Origin: CAWUEZ02 sp963921355
GTDB lineage: Bacteria; Pseudomonadota; Alphaproteobacteria; Thalassobaculales; Thalassobaculaceae
Assembly: GCA_963921355.3 (NCBI GenBank)
Contig: OZ001190.1
Coordinates: 1,612,001 to 1,676,000 of the forward strand
Length of the DNA stretch: 64,000 nt
Direction of reading: 5' to 3'
Shown: one piece after another, positions 28,151 to 36,988 of the stretch
Layout: the number at the start of each line of letters is the position of its first letter
How positions within the stretch are numbered: the stretch's first letter is position 1
The notes under the pieces: model-generated
Seen by the model: only the letters and a program-made list of their open reading frames with translations
The model's database searches: none
What the model was told of the DNA's origin: nothing
Translations under genes and position numbers: made by a program

Positions 28151-28927
28151 ATGGTGAAATTCGCCGCCAATCTGTCGATGATGTTCAACGAGGTCGAGTT
28201 CCTCGACCGCTTCGATGCGGCCCAGATGGCCGGGTTCTCCGGTGTGGAGTTCCTGTTCCCCTACGACTACGAGGCCAGCCAGATTCGCGCCAAACTGGAG
28301 GGGGCGGCGCTGACCCAGGCGCTTTTCAATCTGCCGCCCGGGGACTGGGAGAAGGGGGAGCGCGGGTTCGCCGCATTGCCCGGCCGTGAGGCGGAATTCG
28401 ATGCCGCGTTCGACACCGCGCTCGCCTATGCCGAGGTGATCGGCAACGATCTGCTGCACGTCATGAGCGGCATCACCCCGTTCACGGACAGCCGCGAAGC
28501 CTGCGCCAATACCCTGATCGAGAACCTGAAGCGGGCCGCCCCGAAAGCCGCGGCCAAGGGCAAGACCCTGGTGATTGAGCCGATCAACACCCGCGACATC
28601 CCCGGCTACTTTCTGAACCGCCAGGAGCAGGCCCGCACGATCATCGAGAAGGTCGGTGCCGACAATGTCGGATTGCAGTTCGATTTCTATCACTGTCAGA
28701 TCGTCCAGGGCGATCTCGCCCGGACCTTTGAGGCCCATGCCGACATCGTTCGCCATGTCCAGATCGCCGGCGTCCCGGACCGCCACGAACCGGATACCGG
28801 CGAGGTCAACTACCCGTATCTGTTCGAGCTGCTGGAGCGGTTCGGCTACGACGGCTGGGTCGGGTGCGAGTATCGGCCGCGGGCCAACACGGTGGACGGT
28901 TTATCCTGGCTGAAAGGGCTGCTCTGA
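28151..28927 (+). CDS. otnI: 2-oxo-tetronate isomerase (hydroxypyruvate isomerase family)
   Basis: TIM-barrel isomerase of 258 residues, beginning VKFAANLSMMFNEVEFLDRFDAA, with EPINTRDIPGYFLN (metal ligand Glu), LQFDFYHCQIVQGDLA and HVQIAGVPDRHEPDTGEVNYPYLF. This family was long called hydroxypyruvate isomerase (hyi/gip). With otnK and denD beside it, OtnI, which interconverts 2-oxo- and 3-oxo-tetronate, is more likely. It ends one base before denD begins, so the two are cotranscribed. Confidence 0.88.
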   Translation: MVKFAANLSMMFNEVEFLDRFDAAQMAGFSGVEFLFPYDYEASQIRAKLEGAALTQALFNLPPGDWEKGERGFAALPGREAEFDAAFDTALAYAEVIGNDLLHVMSGITPFTDSREACANTLIENLKRAAPKAAAKGKTLVIEPINTRDIPGYFLNRQEQARTIIEKVGADNVGLQFDFYHCQIVQGDLARTFEAHADIVRHVQIAGVPDRHEPDTGEVNYPYLFELLERFGYDGWVGCEYRPRANTVDGLSWLKGLL

Positions 28928-28928
28928 C

Positions 28929-29894
28929 ATGAAGGTCACGATTACCGGGGGTGCCGGATTCCTGGGTAAGAAGCTGGCGCGGGTGCTGTTGGACGACAAC
29001 GCGCTCGGGGTGGAGGAACTGGTCCTGGCAGACATCGCGCCGCCGCCGGATGAACTCGCCCAGGACAGCCGGGTGCGATCGGTGACCGGCGACGTGACGG
29101 ATCCCGATCTGCTCGCCGATGCGGTTCGAGCCGACACGGATTCAGTCTATCACCTGGCGGCGGTCGTCAGCGCGGGTGCGGAGGCCGATTTCGATCTTGG
29201 AATGGCGGTCAACCTGGATGCGACCCGGACGATCCTGGAACTGGCGCGCCGTCACGGGAACCGGCCCAAGCTTGTGTTCTCCAGCTCCTGCGCGGTCTAT
29301 GGCGGTGACCTCCCGGTACCGGTCACCGACAACCAGCAGATCACGCCGCAGAACTCGTACGGAGTGCAGAAGGCGATCGGGGAACTGCTGGTCAACGACT
29401 ATTCCCGCAAGGGCTATCTGGACGGGCGCAGCCTGCGGTACCCGACCGTTGTGGTGCGGCCCGGCAAGCCCAACAAGGCCGCCTCGACCTTTGCCAGCTC
29501 GATCATCCGGGAACCCCTTCAGGGCGACGAGGCGGTCTGTCCGGTGGCGCCGGAAACCGAGATGTGGCTGGCCAGTCCGAGGACGATCGTGGCGAATACC
29601 CGGCATGCCCACGACTTGGACGCTGGCGCCTGGGGGCCCTGGCGCACGGTGCCCCTGCCGGGCTTCACCACAACGGTGCGTGGGATGGTCGATGCCCTCG
29701 AAGCGGTGGCGGGTGCGGACGTCGCGAACCGCGTGAAGTGGCAACCCGATCCCGATATCGAGAAGATCGTCTATGGCTGGCCATCCCGTCTGGACACCGC
29801 GCGGGCTTCCGCCATGGGCTTCCGGCGCGACACCGACATGGAAAGCGTGATCCGGGCCTTTATCGAGGACGAACTCGGGGGGGTGGTGCGGTAG
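28929..29894 (+). CDS. denD: D-erythronate dehydrogenase
   Basis: Short-chain (extended) dehydrogenase of 321 residues with the Rossmann loop TGGAGFLG (6-13), the serine in SSSCAVYG and the catalytic Tyr/Lys in NSYGVQKAIGEL. DenD oxidises D-erythronate to 2-oxo-tetronate; the product is then handled by OtnI and OtnK. Internal regions RYPTVVVRPGKPNKAASTFASSIIREPL match the DenD group rather than UDP-sugar epimerases. The stop TAG lies at the start of a family 2 repeat. Confidence 0.9.
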   Translation: MKVTITGGAGFLGKKLARVLLDDNALGVEELVLADIAPPPDELAQDSRVRSVTGDVTDPDLLADAVRADTDSVYHLAAVVSAGAEADFDLGMAVNLDATRTILELARRHGNRPKLVFSSSCAVYGGDLPVPVTDNQQITPQNSYGVQKAIGELLVNDYSRKGYLDGRSLRYPTVVVRPGKPNKAASTFASSIIREPLQGDEAVCPVAPETEMWLASPRTIVANTRHAHDLDAGAWGPWRTVPLPGFTTTVRGMVDALEAVAGADVANRVKWQPDPDIEKIVYGWPSRLDTARASAMGFRRDTDMESVIRAFIEDELGGVVR

Positions 29895-30052
29895 GTCCCG
29901 GCCGTCACCCGCATCGAGTTGCGGGTTCCCCCCGGCTTTAATCCGGGGGGGATGACGAAGATAAGAACGTCATCCCGGTTCGACGGAAGTCGAGACCGGG
30001 ACCTCCTTGGCCTGCCAGGTCCCGGCCGTCGCTGCTCTTCGCCGGGATGACG
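29894..30052. repeat. Palindromic intergenic repeat, family 2, copy 2 with an extra half
   Basis: GGTCCCGG at 29894 to CCGGGACC ending 30003, containing CATCCCGG and GGGGGGATGACG arms and a separate hairpin CCCCCCGG/CCGGGGGG near 29930-29950; then a second half from 30018 to 30052 (GGTCCCGGCCGTCGC to CCGGGATGACG). It fills the gap between convergent denD and the amidase gene. The same end motifs appear at 25021 and 42076. Confidence 0.82.
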
Positions 30053-30060
30053 ATGGCGGC

Positions 30061-31485
30061 CTACCCCACGACCGGATCAACCGTTTCCTGCAGCCAGCGG
30101 GCGTAGCCGGCGGTCCGCCAGTCGTCGTCGTGCCGGCCGACGATCTGTACGCCGACCGGCAGGCCGCCGATCGCCATCATCGGAACGGTCACGCAGGGGC
30201 ACCCGATCGCCGAGGTCCAGGCGTTGTAGGCCGGCAGCCCGGTCGTGTGGTTGATGCCGGGCTCGCCCTGGGGCCCGGCGGTGTCGTTCATCCGCGGCGC
30301 CGGGCCGGCGGAAGACCGGGTGATCAAGGCATCGGCGGTGGCGGCGACCGCGCGGAACCGCGACCGCATGGCCTCCCGCTTGGCAAGGGCGGCACGGTGG
30401 TCGTCGGCTGTCATCGTCTCGGCGAGATCGAGGCGGTTGCGCATGCTGTCGCTGAGCTGTGTGACGTCCTTCTCCGCCAGGTTGCGCAGGCTCCACCTGA
30501 GTTCCCACCCGCAGATGTCGCGGCACAGGATCAGGGCGTCTTCGATCTCCGTCTCCAGTGCGGCAATGTCGGCATGGTCTTGTCGGCCGGTGACTTCGAC
30601 GCCGCTGTCGGCGACCCGCTGGATGAGTTGCTCGAACGCGGATCGGGTGGCGGCGTCGGTGCGGCTCCAGCCCTCGGTCTCCATCAGGATCAGCCGCCGC
30701 GGCCGGGTCGCCGGTGGGGCGGCCTCGGGCCCGTAGAGCCCGGGGTGACCCGGATCGCCACCGACGAAATGGGCGATCGCATGGGAGACCGCCCACATGT
30801 CGGCGATCGATCCGGCATGCACGCCGAGATGGCTGTGACTGAGGCCCTGTCGCTCGCCCCGGTGCAGGGCGCCCAGGGTAGGCTTGGTGGCGACGTTAGC
30901 GCAGAACCCGGCGGGTCGGATGATCGACCCGACGACCTGGCTGCCGAGGGCCGCCGGGACCATGGCGGCACCGATCGCCGCCGCCGATCCCGAAGACGAG
31001 CCGCCGGGTGTCCGGCCCGGATCAAACGGGTTGGTGGTCGGCCCGGGGTGCGAGAACCCGAGCTCCGTCGTGACCGTCTTGCCGAGAATCACCGCGCCGG
31101 CCATCCGCAGCGCCTGAACCGAGGCCGAATCTTCGCCGGTGGTCCGTCCGGCATAGAGCGGCGAGCCCATCTCGGTCGGCATGTCCTTGGTCATATAGAG
31201 GTCCTTGATGCCGATCGGCATGCCGTCGATCGGCGAGCGCTCCTCTCCGGCGCGCCACCGCCGGGCCGAGTCCGCTGCCTGTTCCCGGGCGCCGGCCTCG
31301 TTCAGGGTCACCCAGACCCGTACCACCGGCTCGCGGGCGGCGATGGTCGCCAGGCAGCGGTCCAGATAGGCCACTGGATCGTCACTGCCCTTGCGGAACG
31401 CCGGTGTGCTGTCGACATAGGTCAGGGGCGCGAAGCTTGCCGGCTCGTAGCCACCTGTCGCTGTCGGCGTGCTGGCATCGTTCAT
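30061..31485 (-). CDS. Amidase signature family amidase
   Basis: 474 residues with the Ser-cisSer-Lys triad of the amidase signature family: Lys94 in GMPIGIKDLYMTK, the serine-rich loop TPGGSSSGSAAAIGAA (160-174) and the nucleophile Ser187 in GSQVVGSIIRPAGF. The C-terminal segment has GLPAYNAWTSAIGCPCVTVPM. Such enzymes hydrolyse amides or ureido bonds; the substrate cannot be set from sequence. It is not next to the nitrile hydratase genes (21 kb away), so a joint role is only a possibility. Start ATG 31485, divergent from a small membrane gene. Confidence 0.9.
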   Translation of the reverse strand: MNDASTPTATGGYEPASFAPLTYVDSTPAFRKGSDDPVAYLDRCLATIAAREPVVRVWVTLNEAGAREQAADSARRWRAGEERSPIDGMPIGIKDLYMTKDMPTEMGSPLYAGRTTGEDSASVQALRMAGAVILGKTVTTELGFSHPGPTTNPFDPGRTPGGSSSGSAAAIGAAMVPAALGSQVVGSIIRPAGFCANVATKPTLGALHRGERQGLSHSHLGVHAGSIADMWAVSHAIAHFVGGDPGHPGLYGPEAAPPATRPRRLILMETEGWSRTDAATRSAFEQLIQRVADSGVEVTGRQDHADIAALETEIEDALILCRDICGWELRWSLRNLAEKDVTQLSDSMRNRLDLAETMTADDHRAALAKREAMRSRFRAVAATADALITRSSAGPAPRMNDTAGPQGEPGINHTTGLPAYNAWTSAIGCPCVTVPMMAIGGLPVGVQIVGRHDDDWRTAGYARWLQETVDPVVG

Positions 31486-31524
31486 CGCGTCCCTCCGTCC
31501 GTCTTCGCTCGCTGGGTTTTCCGC

Positions 31525-31743
31525 ATGTCCCTCGCTCTCACGCTCGCCATGCTCGCCGCCAGCCTCGGGGTCTGCGGGCTAGCGTGGCATATGCAGCGCC
31601 GGCCGCGCGAGAGCCTGGATCCGCCTCTCCCGATACCGTGGACGCTGCTGCAGGTCGTGTCGGTCGTGGTCGCCCTGGTGGCGGTCGCCCATCTGGTGAC
31701 GCTTGCCACCGGCGTGCCGTTCAAGGGCAGGATGGGCTTTTAG
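31525..31743 (+). CDS. Small two-helix membrane protein
   Basis: 72 residues with two predicted membrane helices, SLALTLAMLAASLGVCGLAWHM and LLQVVSVVVALVAVAHLVTLATG, joined by a basic and proline-rich loop, ending in GVPFKGRMGF. I recall similar small proteins of unknown role in Rhodospirillales, but assign no function. The ATG at 31525 is 39 bases from the divergent amidase start; the stop overlaps the opposite-strand glycosylase stop by four bases. Confidence 0.65.
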   Translation: MSLALTLAMLAASLGVCGLAWHMQRRPRESLDPPLPIPWTLLQVVSVVVALVAVAHLVTLATGVPFKGRMGF

Positions 31744-32414
31744 TCGCCCACGGTGAAGGCCAGCACCCGGCTGATCTGGGTCAGCGGACGGCCGCTCTCA
31801 TCCATCCAGGCATTGAAGGCCGCCTGCACCGCCGCCATGTCGCGCTTGGATGACGGGGCCTTGTCGACCACGCCCTCCCGGATCAGGGCTGTGACCACAT
31901 CTTGCGACAGCACGAAACTGTCCTTGCCCATGAACCGCATGGACAACGCGCCGGCCATGCCGCCAAGCCGGGATCCGCGTTTCTTCAGCAGGTCCAGCAG
32001 GCCGACGAAGTCTTCGGCCGGCCAGTCGGCGAAGCAGCGCCCCGCCGAGCCGTGTTCTTCGGCCAGGTCCATCAGAAAGGCCGCATTCTCGCGCACCGAT
32101 CGGATCTTGGCGCCGTTGCGCACGATCCGTTTGTTGCTGAGCAGCCGATCCAGATCGTCGTCGGTCATCATCGCGCATCTGCGGACGTCGAAGCCGTCGA
32201 AAGCGGCTTCGAACCCGTCCCATTTGCTGTCGATGACCTTCCAGCTGAAGCCGGCCTGGAACACCCGGCGGGTCATCTCGGCCAGCCAACGATCGTCCGG
32301 CTGCGCGGCCACCTCCTGCGCCGTTGCCGGGGCGCCGAGCATCGCCTCGAGCGCAGCGTCGCCGCCCTTGCGGGCGGCCGCCCTGGCGAACAGGTCGGCG
32401 AAGGATGCGGCCAT
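31740..32414 (-). CDS. DNA-3-methyladenine glycosylase I-like protein
   Basis: 224 residues of the Tag-like helix-hairpin-helix family: VFQAGFSWKVIDSKWDGFEAAFDGFD, LLSNKRIVRNGAKIRSVRENA and a C-terminal core LSQDVVTALIREGVVDK are typical. The N-terminal and C-terminal zinc-snap Cys/His residues of E. coli Tag are not visible, so this is a distant branch. Predicted role: excision of alkylated adenine. The gene precedes the small membrane gene tail to tail and follows the enoyl-CoA hydratase gene by 11 bases. Confidence 0.8.
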   Translation of the reverse strand: MAASFADLFARAAARKGGDAALEAMLGAPATAQEVAAQPDDRWLAEMTRRVFQAGFSWKVIDSKWDGFEAAFDGFDVRRCAMMTDDDLDRLLSNKRIVRNGAKIRSVRENAAFLMDLAEEHGSAGRCFADWPAEDFVGLLDLLKKRGSRLGGMAGALSMRFMGKDSFVLSQDVVTALIREGVVDKAPSSKRDMAAVQAAFNAWMDESGRPLTQISRVLAFTVGD

Positions 32415-32425
32415 CGCGCTCGGCC

Positions 32426-33250
32426 TCAGGTCGCGGTGAACACCGGCTTACGCTTCTCCATGAAGGCGGTCCGGCCTTCCTTGTAGTCATTGCTGTCGAA
32501 GCACTTCCGCACCGCGGCCTCGGGCTTCGAAAGGTCCCAGTCGGCTTGCGGCTTGGCGAGTTCGATCAGCGACGCCTTGACCGCCTGCACCGACAACGGG
32601 GCGTTGCCGGCGATCCGCTCGGCCAGCGGCCAGACCGTGTCGTCGAGCTCGGCCTTGGGCACCACCCGGTTGACCAGGCCCATGATCCGGGCCTCCTCGG
32701 CGTCGAACTGGCGCGCGGTGTAGAAGATCTCGGCGACGAACTGCGGCCCGACGATGTCGTAGAGCCGGCGGATGCCCTCGAACACATAGCCGATCCCGAG
32801 CTTGGCCGCCGGCACGGCGAAGCGCGAGTCGTCGGAGGCGATGCGGATGTCGGCGTCGAGCGCGATCGCCAGACCGCCGCCGATGCAGTAGCCGTCGATC
32901 CGCGCGATCGTCGGCTTGGTCAGGTTCTGAACTGCGTCGTGAAAGTCCGCGACCGCCTTGTTGTAGACCTCGATATGCTCGACCGAAGAGCGCTCGTTCT
33001 CGAACTTCGAAATATCGGCGCCGGCCACGAAGGCCTTGTCTCCGGCCCCTGTCAGGACCACGCAGCGGATGTCCGAATCCCCGGCGAAACTGAGGACAGC
33101 CTCGCGGCCCTCACGCCACATGTCGAGCGACATGGCGTTGTGCTTGGCGGGGTTGTTGAAGGTTATGACGCCGACATTGCCGCGCCGCTCGACCAGCAGC
33201 CGTGAGTCCTCGGTGCCCGGTGTCGCGCCGTCGGTTTCCTGAATGGCCAT
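32426..33250 (-). CDS. Enoyl-CoA hydratase/isomerase family protein
   Basis: Crotonase-fold protein of 274 residues. The CoA/oxyanion segments VGVITFNNPAKHNAMSLDMW, GAGDKAFVAGADISKFE and YCIGGGLAIALDADIRIAS are present. At the usual first catalytic glutamate (the PE of the hydratase motif) this protein has FAVPAAKLGIGY, with Ala, while the second region FVAEIFYTAR keeps a Glu, so it may not be a standard hydratase but an isomerase, lyase or decarboxylase of the superfamily. It lies between the CoA transferase and the Tag-like gene, all leftward. Confidence 0.88.
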   Translation of the reverse strand: MAIQETDGATPGTEDSRLLVERRGNVGVITFNNPAKHNAMSLDMWREGREAVLSFAGDSDIRCVVLTGAGDKAFVAGADISKFENERSSVEHIEVYNKAVADFHDAVQNLTKPTIARIDGYCIGGGLAIALDADIRIASDDSRFAVPAAKLGIGYVFEGIRRLYDIVGPQFVAEIFYTARQFDAEEARIMGLVNRVVPKAELDDTVWPLAERIAGNAPLSVQAVKASLIELAKPQADWDLSKPEAAVRKCFDSNDYKEGRTAFMEKRKPVFTAT

Positions 33251-33297
33251 GGGTTCTGTTCCTCGTCCGTCGGTTCTCTGTTCAGAAGGTAATTGGG

Positions 33298-34494
33298 TCA
33301 GATGATGGTCCGTGCCCGAAGGTCGGCGATTTCGCTGTCGGCGTAGCCGTGCTCTTTCAGGATCTCGTCCGACTGCTCCCCGGCGTCCGGCGGATAGCGG
33401 ACGATGTCGCTCGGCGTCCGGCTGAGCGAGATCGGCTGGCCGACCAGTCCGATCCGGCGCCCGAGCGGTGCGGAGTCGACCTCACGGGCGAGGCCGAGGT
33501 GCTGGATCTGCGGGTCGGCGAACACTTTGTCGATGCTGTAGATCGGCCCGGCGGGAACACCGGCCTGGTTGAACAGGTCGACCCAGTCCTGCGAGCTCTT
33601 TGTACGGGTGATCTCGTCGATGATCGCGTTCAGCGCGTGGCGGTTCGCCGAACGCAGCTCGCCGGTCGCATAGTCCGCGTGCTCGGTCAGATCCTCGCGT
33701 CCGATCGCGGCGCAGAACCGCTGCCACATGACCTGGCCGGCGACAGCGATATTGATGTGGCCGTCGCTGGTGGTGAAGACACCGGTCGGGATCGACGTCG
33801 GATGGTCGTTGCCGGCCTGTTTCGGCACTTCACCGTCCATGGTCCAGCGGGCGGCCTGGAAATCCAGCATGAAGGTCATGGCCTGCAGCAGCGAGCTCTG
33901 AACCCACTGGCCCTTGCCGCTCTGCTGCCGCTCCATCAGCGCCACGAGAATGCCGATCGCCGTGAACAGGCCGGCCGTCAGGTCGGCCACCGGGATGCCG
34001 GCCCGCACCGGACCCTGGCCCGGCAGGCCGGTAATGCTCATCAGGCCGCCCATGCCCTGGGCGATCTGGTCGAAACCAGGACGCTTGGCATACGGGCCGT
34101 CCTGGCCGAACCCGGAAATCGAGGCATAAACCAGTCGCGGATTGATCGCCGAAAGCGCCTCGTAGTCGATGCCAAGGCGATGTTTGACATCGGGTCGGAA
34201 GTTCTCGACCACCACATCGGCGCTCTCCACCAGCTTTTTCAGAACCGCCAAGCCGTCCGGTTCTTTCAGGTTGAGGGTCAGCGACCGTTTGTTGCGGTGC
34301 AGGTTCTGGAAGTCCGAGCCGTGCCGTTTGCCGCCCAGCTGATTGCCGGCCTCAAGGGCTTCGGGCAACTCGACCTTGATGACGTCGGCGCCCCAGTCGG
34401 CGAGCTGGCGCACGCAGGTCGGGCCGGCGCGAACCCGGGTCAGGTCGAGAACCTTGATGTGTTTGAGAGCGTCTGATGCAGGCGTGAACGCCAT
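33298..34494 (-). CDS. CaiB/BaiF family (class III) CoA transferase
   Basis: 398 residues with the family start IKVLDLTRVRAGPTCVRQLADWGADVIKVE, NKRSLTLNLK, VVVENFRPDV and the catalytic Asp in GIPVADLTAGLFTAIGIL. It moves CoA between carboxylic acids; the acids are unknown. The start ATG (34494) is preceded by GGAGGAAACC, a strong ribosome site. Together with the enoyl-CoA hydratase-like gene 47 bases downstream it suggests a small CoA-thioester catabolic unit. Confidence 0.93.
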   Translation of the reverse strand: MAFTPASDALKHIKVLDLTRVRAGPTCVRQLADWGADVIKVELPEALEAGNQLGGKRHGSDFQNLHRNKRSLTLNLKEPDGLAVLKKLVESADVVVENFRPDVKHRLGIDYEALSAINPRLVYASISGFGQDGPYAKRPGFDQIAQGMGGLMSITGLPGQGPVRAGIPVADLTAGLFTAIGILVALMERQQSGKGQWVQSSLLQAMTFMLDFQAARWTMDGEVPKQAGNDHPTSIPTGVFTTSDGHINIAVAGQVMWQRFCAAIGREDLTEHADYATGELRSANRHALNAIIDEITRTKSSQDWVDLFNQAGVPAGPIYSIDKVFADPQIQHLGLAREVDSAPLGRRIGLVGQPISLSRTPSDIVRYPPDAGEQSDEILKEHGYADSEIADLRARTII

Positions 34495-34804
34495 GGTTTC
34501 CTCCGTTGGGGCGGCAACACTAAACCACCGCGGGATCAGGCGCCAACTGGCGCCGGTGGCTTTCTGCGGCGGAGTGTCGCAGAGGTTCCGACCTCTCGTA
34601 TTCGGGGTCTGTGTTCCCCATATGTACACCAAGGCCAAGCAATCTCCACTGCACGGTGGAGATTGATCCCGTAGGCCGTTGGAAGCGGCGCCGCACACTC
34701 CCCTCCCCCCCGCAGATGCGGCGCCGCTTCCGCCCTTACCTCATTCCTTAATTCCCTATCCAAGATGCGGTGTATTCACGGCGGTCCCGGGCTATAGAGG
34801 GCCG
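34495..34804. other. 310-base intergenic region with two perfect hairpins
   Basis: No gene is seen. Hairpin 1: AATCTCCAC (34641-34649), six-base loop, GTGGAGATT (34656-34664), perfect 9 bp. Hairpin 2: GGAAGCGGCGCCGC (34681-34694) and GCGGCGCCGCTTCC (34718-34731), perfect 14 bp around a 23-base C-rich loop. The stretch after it (34735-34785) is AT-richer and probably holds the ccm promoter. Upstream it also carries the promoter side of the divergent CoA transferase gene. The hairpins could be leader structures of the ccm transcript or remnants of a mobile palindrome. Confidence 0.6.
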
Positions 34805-35470
34805 ATGGTCGACGCCTCAACCCTCATCGCCGAAGACCTGTCGGTCAGCCGCGGTGGCCGCCCGGTGTTTGCCGGTCTGTCCCTGCGGGTCGATCCGGGG
34901 GGAGCGTTGCGGCTCGCCGGACCGAACGGCGGTGGCAAGAGCACGGTCCTGAGGGTCGTCGCCGGACTCCTGCGGCCCGGGCACGGCGCGATGTCGTGGG
35001 GCGACCGGCCGGTCGCCGACGACTGGGACGCCCATGCCCGCCGTTTGGCCTATCTTGGACATGCGGACGCGTTGAAATCGGCGCTGACCGCTCGGGAGAA
35101 CGCCGCCGCCGCCCTGGCGATTCTCGGCCGACCGACGGACGGTCTGGCGGCCGCCTTCACCGCCCTTGACCTGGATCGCCTCGCCGACCTGCCGGCGGGC
35201 TGGCTGTCCGCCGGACAGCGTCGGCGGGTGGCGCTGGCGCGCGTGCTGGCGGCGGACGCAACGCTTTGGCTGCTGGACGAGCCGACGGTGGGTCTGGATG
35301 CCGCTTCGGTCGCCGCCCTGGAAGCGGCGATCGCCGCGCATCGCGCACGCGGCGGCATGGTCATCGCCGCCACCCATATCGCGCTGGATCTCGGCGGTGG
35401 TGACGCGACGCTGGACCCGGCGGCGTTCGCTGGTTCAGCCACCGCCCGCGGCGAGGAGGCCTGGACGTGA
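34805..35470 (+). CDS. ccmA: Heme ABC exporter ATP-binding protein CcmA
   Basis: ATPase of the CcmABCD heme handling complex, 221 residues. Walker A LAGPNGGGKSTVLRVV, signature LSAGQRRRVALARVL, and Walker B LWLLDEPTVGLD are present. It drives release of heme-loaded CcmE. Start ATG 34805; a longer frame starts in the palindrome region upstream and is rejected. First gene of the ccmABCDEFGHI operon; its stop overlaps the ccmB start by four bases. Confidence 0.96.
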   Translation: MVDASTLIAEDLSVSRGGRPVFAGLSLRVDPGGALRLAGPNGGGKSTVLRVVAGLLRPGHGAMSWGDRPVADDWDAHARRLAYLGHADALKSALTARENAAAALAILGRPTDGLAAAFTALDLDRLADLPAGWLSAGQRRRVALARVLAADATLWLLDEPTVGLDAASVAALEAAIAAHRARGGMVIAATHIALDLGGGDATLDPAAFAGSATARGEEAWT

Positions 35471-36132
35471 CCGCCTTTGTCGGCGTGATCCTGCGGGACC
35501 TGCGATTGGCCCGGCGCCAGGGCGCGGACATCGCCATGACACTGGCTTTCTTTTTGGTCGTCGTGTCGCTGTTTCCGCTTGGCCTCGGACCGTCTCCCGA
35601 TGCTCTCGCCCGGATCGCGCCGGCCGTCCTCTGGGTGACGGCCCTTCTTGCGGCCATGCTGTCCTTCGATCGGCTGTTCCAGCAGGACGCCGATGACGGC
35701 GGTCTCGACCAGCTGGCGCTGGCCGGTCTGCCGCTGGCCCTGATCGCGCTCGCCAAGGCGATCGCCCACTGGCTGACCACCGGCCTGCCGATCCTGATCC
35801 TGGCGCCGGTCATGGCGATCATGCTGAACCTGCAGGCCGATGCCTATCCGGCGTTGATCGCCGGACTGGCCCTCGGCACGCCGGTGGTCAGCCTGTTCGG
35901 CACCGTCGGCGCCGCACTGGTGGTCGGCGCGCGACGGGCGGGCGTGCTGGTGGCCTTGATCGTGCTGCCCCTGCTGATACCGCTCCTGATCTTCGGGGTC
36001 TCGGCCATCGAGGCCGCAGGTGCGGGCCTGCCGGTGCGCAGCCATCTGATGTTTCTCGGCGCGATCCTGGCCGGGGCGGTCCCGCTGGCGCCGTTGGCGG
36101 CCGGCGCCGCCTTGCGCCAGGCGCTTGAGTAG
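35467..36132 (+). CDS. ccmB: Heme exporter membrane protein CcmB
   Basis: 221-residue inner-membrane protein with six hydrophobic segments. Conserved LLAAMLSFDRLFQQDADDGGLDQL and the glycine-rich LALGTPVVSLFGTVGAAL are typical of CcmB. It partners CcmA. The GTG start lies in GTGA overlapping the ccmA stop. Membrane topology is inferred from hydrophobicity. Confidence 0.95.
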   Translation: MTAFVGVILRDLRLARRQGADIAMTLAFFLVVVSLFPLGLGPSPDALARIAPAVLWVTALLAAMLSFDRLFQQDADDGGLDQLALAGLPLALIALAKAIAHWLTTGLPILILAPVMAIMLNLQADAYPALIAGLALGTPVVSLFGTVGAALVVGARRAGVLVALIVLPLLIPLLIFGVSAIEAAGAGLPVRSHLMFLGAILAGAVPLAPLAAGAALRQALE

Positions 36133-36146
36133 GACATATCCAGACC

Positions 36147-36863
36147 ATGCATCGTTTCGCCAACCCGACCCGCTTTTTCCGGATCGCCAATGCGGTTTTG
36201 CCGGTTTTGGCCCTGCTGACCGTCGGCCTGTTCGGCGTCGGTCTCTACTATGCGCTGTTCAACAGTCCGGCCGACTACCAGCAGGGCGAGACCGTGCGGA
36301 TCATGTACGTCCACGTGCCGGCGGCCTGGTCGGCGCTGGCGTGCTACGGCGCCATGGCCCTCGCCGGGGCCTCGTTTCTGATTTGGAAGCACACGCTCGC
36401 TGATCTGGCCGCTCGGGCGGCCGCACCCATCGGAGCCGGCTTCACGGCGATTGCGCTCGCGACGGGTGCCCTCTGGGGACAGCCGATGTGGGGCACCTGG
36501 TGGGTCTGGGACGCCCGGCTGACCTCGGTCCTCATCCTGTTCTTCCTGTATCTCGGCTACATCGCGCTGGTGAACGCCTTCGATGACCCCGATCGCGGTG
36601 GCCGGGCGGGCGCCGTGCTGGCCCTGGTCGGTCTGATCAATCTGCCGATCATCCGGTTCTCGGTTGACTGGTGGAACACGCTGCACCAGCCGGCGAGTGT
36701 GCTGCGTATGGACGGGCCGTCGATCGCACCCGAGATGCTGTTGCCGCTGCTGCTGATGGCGGGGGCCTATTTCAGTCTTTTCGGTGTGCTGATGATCCTG
36801 CGGCTGCGCGCCCTGTTCGCTGAACGTCGGCTGCGCCAATTGCGGCTGGCCGCCGCTGACTGA
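36147..36863 (+). CDS. ccmC: Heme transfer membrane protein CcmC
   Basis: 238 residues with six membrane segments and the tryptophan-rich WWD motif WGTWWVWDARLTSVLILFFLYLGY, which binds heme together with two flanking histidines (VHVPAAW and WWNTLHQPAS). It attaches heme to CcmE. It lies 14 bases after ccmB. Confidence 0.97.
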   Translation: MHRFANPTRFFRIANAVLPVLALLTVGLFGVGLYYALFNSPADYQQGETVRIMYVHVPAAWSALACYGAMALAGASFLIWKHTLADLAARAAAPIGAGFTAIALATGALWGQPMWGTWWVWDARLTSVLILFFLYLGYIALVNAFDDPDRGGRAGAVLALVGLINLPIIRFSVDWWNTLHQPASVLRMDGPSIAPEMLLPLLLMAGAYFSLFGVLMILRLRALFAERRLRQLRLAAAD

Positions 36864-36988
36864 CTTGTGAGGCCGGTGAAGCAATAAGCCGCATCCTGAA
36901 CATCTTGGCCCCATGTTGAGGAACGCTTACCGTGGCGATGGGCGAGATGGGCCGGGGCAAGAGCGAGGCAGTTCGGGGAGAACCGGAC

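Noticed and set aside
30061..31485. Amidase as the partner of the nitrile hydratase
   Set aside because: The genes are more than 19 kb apart with no shared control signs; the amidase may serve another substrate.
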